Source: Andrena cerasifolii (Eukaryota > Arthropoda > Insecta > Hymenoptera > Andrenidae). From it: a stretch of DNA of 64,000 nucleotides. The stretch covers positions 3,713,001-3,777,000 of the forward strand of contig NC_135130.1 of assembly GCF_050908995.1 (NCBI RefSeq), given 5' to 3'. Below are positions 56,358 through 64,000 of the stretch, in pieces. Numbering within the stretch: the stretch's first letter is position 1; each line of letters opens with the position of its first letter. The translations under genes were made by a program, and so were the position numbers. Below the pieces are notes generated by a model. It was not told where the DNA came from and did not search any database. It saw only the letters and a program-made list of their open reading frames with translations.

Positions 56358-57870
56358 GTAATTAACAAAGTATAACGAAAATTATTAATTTCAATTTTGA
56401 ATATTCCCTCGTCGATTTTTACTATCTACATTTACAATATCTAAATTTGTAATATTCAGTACTCTGAATTATGTACTAAATTTTAACTAAATTATAAAGT
56501 AATGTAATGTGTTTGGAAATGTTGAACAAAATACACAAAGCAATTGTTTTTTATAAAATTTAAAAGCTCCCTACTTGCGTTATGTGCGCAAGAAGTAAAT
56601 TTGAAAGTTATCTAAACAAAGAAGACGCGCATCATTTGTCTGATAGTCCATGACATGAAATGTAGTTTTTATAATCGAGCCGTTATCACGATGAAACCAC
56701 TAACCCTATTTATCATCGGCGAGAAAAAGTGTGAAGTGCACAGCTGATCACTGATACCGGTGTCTGTTGCATAAATTTCGATCGTCCATTTTGAAGGATA
56801 CAATTTTGAAAATAAAAGCAACAAAAGGAATACACATTCTCGATTTGCGTTAATGTGCTATGTTCTGCTTTTTTAATGCAATTTCCCTTTATCTGCAGGA
56901 CAATGTGAGGAACAAAACGGTATATGTAAAGGAGTGCAATTTCTATTCTGTTACTCACTTCTCTCGCTCTCTGTTTATCAACTACAAATTCCACCGTTTC
57001 ATGTGCACTTTAACGTACTTTGAATGTGCATTTTAAATGCATAAACATTTCTCGCGCGGCTGTACAGTAACGGATACGATTTGGGACTGTTTTTATTAGT
57101 CGTGCTTATTGTGATATTATTTACAATGTAGATATTGTAGAACTGTAAGATCGCTGGGCTAAATTCGATATTGTAAATGGGACATAAATTTCCCTTATTT
57201 TTTTTACCGACACTGTAGACTCACACAGTCATGAAACCTCGTACGAAGGGTAAGGGGAAAACAGGGAATGTCACAAAACAGCTTTATCGAGAAAATTAAG
57301 TTTTAATACTATATTCCACCAGTAAGGAAGCGAGGTTCAATGAATTTAATTTTCTTATATATTTGTCTTCTTAATTAATTCCAGGGCAGAGTGAACATTT
57401 TCTGTTTTTAAATACCAAATATTTAACGTTATCTTACGGGGGTATTTGAATTTTATAACCCTTTCATTATGAATAACTAAATTCATTATTAATAAATATT
57501 AGTGTCCATGACAGCCTTATTACAAAACAAATTTTGCTATTCTGGATTTATACATTTCTTTAAATTTCGAGTTTTGATGGAATATGTGAATGATAATTAG
57601 AACAGATGAGTTAGACTGAAAATGTGTTACATTACGTGTTTAAAATTTAAATTGAGATTTATTTGTTCACTTGAAAATAGGTAAACGCAAATATATTAAA
57701 GTACATTATTCTGACCATAAATAATAAAAATCAAATATCTTCCTCTGATATCCATGAAATTACCATTCCTATACAATGCAAGATTACTTTATACATAGGG
57801 TAAACTCGGGTAAAGTCTGTGATAGTTGTCGCTAGCCCGTGATATGGCTATCAGCTACTTTTTTAAATAT

Positions 57871-58390
57871 TATTTTACATTATTTTACATTATTTTACAT
57901 AATTTTAAATGATTTTACATTATTTTACATTATTTTACATTATTTTACATTATTTTACATTATTTTACATTATATTACATTATTTTACATTATTTTACAT
58001 TATTTTACATTATTTTACATTATTTTACATTATTTTACATTATTTTACATTATTCTACATAATTTTACATTATTTTACATTATTTTAAATGATTTTACAT
58101 TATTTTACATTATTTTAAATGATTTTACATTATTTTACATTACTCTACATTACTCTACATTACTCTACATTACTCTACATTACTCTACATTACTCTACAT
58201 TACTCTACATTACTCTACATTACTCTACACTACTCTACATTATTCTACATTATTTTACATTATTTTACATCATTTTACATCATTTTACATCATTTTACAT
58301 CATTTTACATCATTTTACATCATTTTACATTATTTTACATTATTTTACATTATCCTACATTATTTTACATTATTTTACATTACTTTATAG
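57871..58390 (+). repeat. 10-bp minisatellite (TATTTTACAT)n, about 51 units
   Basis: Perfect 10-bp register with blocks of variant units: TACTCTACAT (58141-58240) and CATTTTACAT (58271-58330). It yields a 183-codon artefact ORF of repeating YIILHYFTLF. Confidence 0.97.
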
Positions 58391-58628
58391 TATTGTTATT
58401 TTGTGCGTAATCAATCGTTTCATGATCTGCAGATGTCTGAGACGTAAGGAAACATTATTCCTTGCATTGACCATCAAAATTTCTCAAACAGCGCAATCAG
58501 AAACGCAATCTCGGGCACACGAAAAATAAGAATTTAGTCACTTTTCATAAGCAAAAATAACACTGATGCCTTATTGTATGAAAATTTCAAGAGTAAGACT
58601 TGCCAAAGTATCGTTTTACCATCACTTA

Positions 58629-58790
58629 CCTGCAGTTTGAACTCTCCACTTATCTTCTAAAGCACATATAATACATAAACAAGCGATCGTCCACAACTAG
58701 CGCGAAAAATTTCACGAATAATGCGCGGCTGGAACAAAATGCTCTCCCACTCTACCACACTAACTTCAATTGACTAATTATTTTACCACA
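58629..58790 (-). promoter_or_regulatory. possible noncoding upstream exon of CCHa2
   Basis: On the minus strand the sequence ending AACTGCAG is followed by a consensus donor GTAAGTGA (from 58628 downward). It lies 5.4 kb upstream of the CCHa2 start codon on the same strand, next to a GC-richer segment (59150-59560). Only the donor and position support it. Confidence 0.2.
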
Positions 58791-59149
58791 ACATAATCTA
58801 CAAGATCAACGCTATCCGCCAGTCTTTGTTCCATCTGAATTGACTCAGACAATTTAGAGTTACAGATAAAGGAAAAAGTATCACGGAGTAACCTGCACCA
58901 CGAACTTACCCGAGTCTACCCTACTAACACAATAACCACGGAATAAAATAATAACTACAAACGCGACGAATGCAGAAAAAAGCTTCCCGCAAATCCAACC
59001 AAAGCAACACCCAAAGTTCCTTCGACGCCCCGAAAATAGAGTCGCATAATATCATTAAAAAGTTATGTATATACGGTTAAGCAAGTGCATGAAAGCAGAG
59101 CGTAATTAATACGATGAACCCTGACTGAATGCGAAGTAGTCAATAGGAG

Positions 59150-59680
59150 GAAGTTTAAATAACCGCGCGATAGGATCCAACCAAGTTCCAGCACTATTTT
59201 CACCGTTAACTTTGCGGAAAATTTATCGCCGAAGGCACACTCGAAAGTTTCATAGTGACGAGAACTTGCTCGTTAAGCGACTACTTCGTTAAATCGAAAG
59301 CCCGAGTATGTATCCGCAGAAAATGATCCCCCATTGTCTCCACTGTGCGCCATCCAGAACGCAAAATTCTATACCGCTGGAGTCTGACGACGTAATCAGA
59401 TAAACCTTCGAGGAAATAATCCCTCGCGAAAAGAAAAGACGAATCAAATGTAGAAACTATGTTTACGTTTCCAGCATTCTCCAGCGCACTTGCGGTGCAT
59501 GTAAAAGTCAGAGAAAGTTTCACTGTGTGCCTTCGTTTTTGTTCGGAAAACAGGAGTGATCGTTGCTGACGACAGAAATGCGCGCAGCATTTTTTTTTAT
59601 TGTATGGTGATGGTAGTAAAATAGAGATTTTGGGTGGTTTTTGTTGTGGCTTTTTAAAATGCATTGATGATTTTAGATCT
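59150..59680. other. GC-richer island upstream of CCHa2
   Basis: Non-repetitive sequence with a 127-codon minus-strand frame (59664-59281) that has no domain. Could be promoter or enhancer DNA. Confidence 0.25.
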
Positions 59681-59817
59681 TCCGGAAAATATAGGAAGGG
59701 AGATGACTTTTTGGAATTTCAGTAACCGAATTTTTTAAATATGAATAATGGAATTTTTAGGATCTCCATAGTGGATTTTTTTAATTTCAATAGGCCTTAA
59801 TTATATTATTTACTTGT

Positions 59818-60085
59818 AAATTATTAATAAATTTTATAGTGGCCGTGGGATTTTAGTGGGTGAAAATCACAGAACTACCCTGGCGGCCGCGGGGAATTCC
59901 CTTCTGGAGGCGTCGAGGTACCTTTTGATGACATCTCCAAAATTTATAAATTTTTTTTACCTTGGGGAAAATTTTCAAAAGGCACCCCGACTCCTCCAGA
60001 GGGGAATCCTCTGGGGCGATAGGGGAGTGTGGGATTTTTACCCACTAAAACCCCACGGCCACTATGAAATTTTTAATAATTTACA
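59818..60085. repeat. foldback repeat, TAGTGGCCGTGGG arms
   Basis: AAATTATTAATAAATTT, TAGTGGCCGTGGGATTTTAG and GGGGAATTCCCTTCTGGAGG pair with inverses. Centre near 59950. Confidence 0.8.
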
Positions 60086-60969
60086 TGAAAATATGTCTAT
60101 TATTAAGGATTACTGGCAGACACGCTCGGACACCTATTTACTTATTTTCGACATAGATCCATCGTGGCAAGGCTCATCAAAATCGATGTCTATCACGTAC
60201 CGTCCTCCCCTTGTTAGTTGCACATGAATCAACTGCAACTGTACTATGTCTTCCCCCTTTGTTGTTACTGCACCGCTAACATTACAGCTGTAGGTGCGAT
60301 GAAATTTTTAAAAATGCGTTTGCCATAGATATAGTAGTTACTTAATAACTTCAGTATAAATTAAGAAAGAATTATTATAAATATTTCACACTTGTACGAC
60401 AGCACTTTTGCTAACTGAGCGATCAACAAATCCGATTGTAACATTTTTAAATGAAAATGGAGTAACCTGTTTCTAATTCTGTTCCTGATTCCATTACAAC
60501 AAACTATTTATTACACTTAAATATTGAATTCAAAATGCTGCACAAAAATTAACATTCAAATTTCGTTGCAGCCATAACAGTTTTACATACTTCTTCGTAT
60601 TAATTAATAAACAAATAAATAATAACTGAACCCACAATTGCTAATAACTATTATAAACTATTAATACGACAAATTTAAAAAAAGGAACATAATATTTTGC
60701 AATACCTTCTACCGTCTTGATTAAAAAATAAAATTTGCAATAAATTCTACCGTCTTGATTAACAATTAAATTTTGCAAAATGAGCATGCATAGAATATAA
60801 ATAGAATATATTTACACAAAATTTTACATCCAGCACTTATTCTCATGAACACTATCGAATTTTTAAATTATACTCGTTTTTGCTTCTTCCACGATAAATG
60901 CAGTTTGAGTATTGCACAAACGTGACACACGCGTTCTTCTATCGGTTTAAGGATTGCAATAAATACACA

Positions 60970-60997
60970 TGGAATATATATATATATTTGCTTAGAA

Positions 60998-61054
<57 letters not shown>

Positions 61055-61100
61055 TTAGAAGTATTTTGCTTTAATATATATATATTAAAAACCTCTAAGC
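60970..61100. repeat. (TA)n tract inside an inverted repeat
   Basis: Long TA dinucleotide run flanked by TGCTTAGAAGTTTTTAATAT and inverse (TTAAAAACCTCTAAGC). Confidence 0.9.
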
Positions 61101-61109
61101 AAACTAACA

Positions 61110-64000
61110 CAAAGGTCGTATGTCCTCTAGCATTATTAGCATGCTGTCAATTATCATGGATAACGAACATCATTAGTCGAAACGAATCTGTCGCAGGCAG
61201 TTTTTACTCGTGAAAATAAATGCCCTTTGATCGTCGGCCTCCTTAATTGTACGTCGCTTCATTATCGATTAAATACCTTCTGCTGCAACTAAAGCGTGTT
61301 ATATTGTAAACAAATTGTGTGGGACGACAAATAGGTGTGATTATGTGTGAGGGAGTAAACAATTGTATTTCGATATCGTTATTATTGTTATTAATGACGC
61401 GTAGAGATTGATAATTTTGAAATATCGGGATTCAGCGAATTTCAGGCTCTGTTTTAGCGATACCGATAATTTTGTAAATATAGCCAAATGTGCTTTGCGA
61501 GGCTTACGTGTAAATCGTGTATTTATGTAAATTTGACTGCAATTAATGTCACTCAATCATGTGTGATGTAGAATTTACTGCGCCTGTCAACTTGATTACT
61601 GGGAAATTATTTGTTTAATATTATAATGATGATGTTTGATTAAACATATTAAATACAACAGTTTTTAATATTGGAAATCAGAAAGTAGAATAATCAACCT
61701 AAAGTAATTTGAATATTACAGGAAACCTTATATTTGTTAATATTCATTTAAATATTTAATATTTTAATATTTAAAAATACTGCATTCTGGGTAATACGTT
61801 CGCCATGAATTTGAAGAATTTCATCTAAATTGCAAATTTAGTGAATTAATATCAAATAGAATTTAAGAAATTTTAAACTCCATTACACTGACAAGAATAT
61901 TTTCCCTTTTGAATGATTCGTCCAAAGTAATTTTAGCACGAGAGAAAATAAAACTCAAAAGAGACACGACAGTATTCGACTTTTAAAAATATTAAAATTC
62001 AAAATTAGTTAATACTTTGATCATGTTTTCAATTCTTGTCTCACAAGTTTTTTGATGTTTAATAATGGCTACAGTTATTTTTTAATAAAGCAGACTTAAT
62101 GCTGGTATTACATAACATTGTTCCATAATGGAAACAATAAAACAGTATATTATTATTATACCACAATATTAAAAAAAAACCGTACGGGAACGGAACAGTA
62201 TTTACTTTAAGAGAAAATTTCTTCTTACGATAGTTACATTTAAAGCAGAATTTTTCATGAATATCCTAGTCATAACTATGGTACAATATAGTAGCAATAA
62301 ATATAATCTGTGTGCGCCGTTCATACGATTCGAAACATTATTATGAGGACATATGGTATATTCGCACGTTATATTGGACAGTTCGACGGTTTATCAGTTA
62401 CGGTCTCACCGACAAATCGAAATTTCTGATAATTCAATTCATCCAGCGACTTCCACATAAAGGTGTGCAATAAAAATTTATTTAAATTATGTTAAACTTT
62501 ACTACCCTTCGTTAGAATTGATTTGGGAGCTTAAATCATAAACATTCATTCCATTCATTCCAAGTATTACGTTTATTATTAAAACAATTGATCTGAATAA
62601 TTATGCTCGAGCATAATAATTAGTAATTGACTAATTGTGAGTATAATGTATTTGTGACTTCGTTGAAGCTGATATTTTCAATATAATCAGATTTTTCCCA
62701 CAGAGTGGGAAGAAATATGTAGTACCTATTACACGATAGTCAGATGAAAGTTTCCTAAATCTTTAGAATACTATAAAGCCATTTTAATAACGCTGTAGTC
62801 ATTATATAGTTGTTAAATTATAAGAGATACGAGGGAACGAAGGAAGCATTTCCTTCATCATCTTTTATGTAGAACCTGAGAATATTAAAGGAAACATTTC
62901 TTCCTTAGCTCTTCAAAACCTTTTAAAATTCCCTTATGCTTTTTGTTTAATAACCAACTGTACTTCTCGCTTAACAAACACATTTAGATATACATTAAAA
63001 TCATACAAAATCCAAAAGTTGCACTATCGATTATTAAACACGTGTAATTTGTTGTGAAATAGTATTCCATTTGTTCGACAATGATTACAAATTCAGAATA
63101 TGCCAAACTGACAAAATGAAAAATAATTCCCTTCAATACCTACTCTTTCTACGATTACAATCATTGGACATGCGAAATTTATATAAAGACATATACAGTG
63201 TTTTGACATAAGTACAATTTGAAATAACATTTATACTTCCAACTTTATGAAATAATGATAGAAAAAATATTTTCCTATTTTTAACGTAGAACCACATAAA
63301 GTACAAAAGACTCTCGAGGTTTTGGGAGGGTAGCGGAGGGGGCAAATTAATTCAAGATCGACTAAACATTTTTTAACGAAATACTAACAGCAACACAGAT
63401 CAGAGGTGTGAATAGGCATTTTATGTCGCGATTTCTCGATTCGCCCATTAATTCCAGTGATTACTGGACTATATGGGAAGTCGTTTATCAAGATTCTACT
63501 GCAATACGCTCAGTATCTAAGAAACTTTTTGGGAAACACTTTTCTCGAGTCCGATTACATCTCTCCACTGCTGAGGGACGTTTAAAAAGATGAAGTGCTT
63601 TTGTAATCGCGCGCAATGCGATTGTAGAATCAGTGCTTGTTTCTGCGATAAAGTATTTTACAGAACACTGTGGCCTGACGTGTTAGTAATGTAAACACGA
63701 ATTTAGAGTCAGTGTTTTTACGCATCTGAAATTAGTTAAAATCACCGGTGCTCTAATTACTTTTCCATCGCGAAATCAAAGTGAAATATCTGTGCATGTG
63801 CTGCATCCTATTTGGTACTGACCCTGCAACTGCGGGACATTGGTCTGTAAATTGGGAACCACTGCTAAAGGGGAATGCCTGTCTGCATCGACAGCACTGT
63901 TTTTAACGAACTCTAGGATTATCCTACATCACTTCTATATTGTTCACGCGATATTCTTACGTCAATCCTACGCAGGTATTTTATCATTTGTACGCCACTT
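61110..64000. other. gene-free AT-rich stretch
   Basis: No exon, repeat family or RNA gene that I can support. Short ORFs only. Confidence 0.5.

Noticed and set aside
57839..58529. 183- and 136-codon ORFs with YIILHYFTLF repeats
   Set aside because: Direct translation of the 10-bp minisatellite; any frame without stops gives such a product.

Overview
The window is 64 kb of AT-rich, intron-rich, repeat-laden animal nuclear DNA. The only protein genes I can identify with confidence are two insect neuropeptide genes: CCHamide-1 (+ strand, exons at 10846-14436) and CCHamide-2 (- strand, exons at 53256-53157 and 18201-17912). They point tail to tail, with about 3.5 kb between their stop codons. 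The mature peptides read directly from the DNA are SCLSYGHSCWGAH-GKR and GCSAFGHSCFGGH-GKR. Both show the two-cysteine, C-terminally amidated CCHamide pattern. These sequences and the base composition point to an insect, probably a hymenopteran; the order-level call is inference.

Layout. 1-10.8 kb: gene-poor DNA with foldback transposons and a TATA-containing candidate upstream exon near 4.5-4.7 kb. It is probably 5' flank or first-intron sequence of CCHa1; I could not find the CCHa1 signal-peptide exon. 10.8-14.5 kb: CCHa1, with a 36-nt microexon carrying 11 of the 13 mature residues, a 250-nt exon, a 181-nt exon and a short terminal exon after a 73-nt intron. 14.5-17.9 kb: spacer between the two 3' ends, including a three-level nest of transposons around a 5S-rRNA-derived SINE. 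17.9-18.2 kb: main CCHa2 exon. 18.2-53.16 kb: one 35-kb CCHa2 intron packed with palindromic non-autonomous DNA transposons (TTAA-, TA-, 3-bp- and 8-bp-TSD types), a 62-bp satellite array, a solo LTR and a second 5S-derived SINE broken by a retroposed element. 53.16-53.26 kb: CCHa2 signal-peptide exon. 53.3-64 kb: CCHa2 upstream DNA with a decayed Tc1-like transposon, a 10-bp minisatellite and AT-rich sequence.

How the genes relate. Both peptides are secreted ligands of the bombesin-receptor-like CCHamide GPCRs (known from insect work). In both genes the intron before the mature peptide has the same phase and the same position relative to the first cysteine. With their adjacency, this suggests an old duplication with inversion. 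No rRNA, tRNA or CRISPR array was found. Almost all open reading frames longer than 60 codons in the window look like chance ORFs or ORFs inside repeats.
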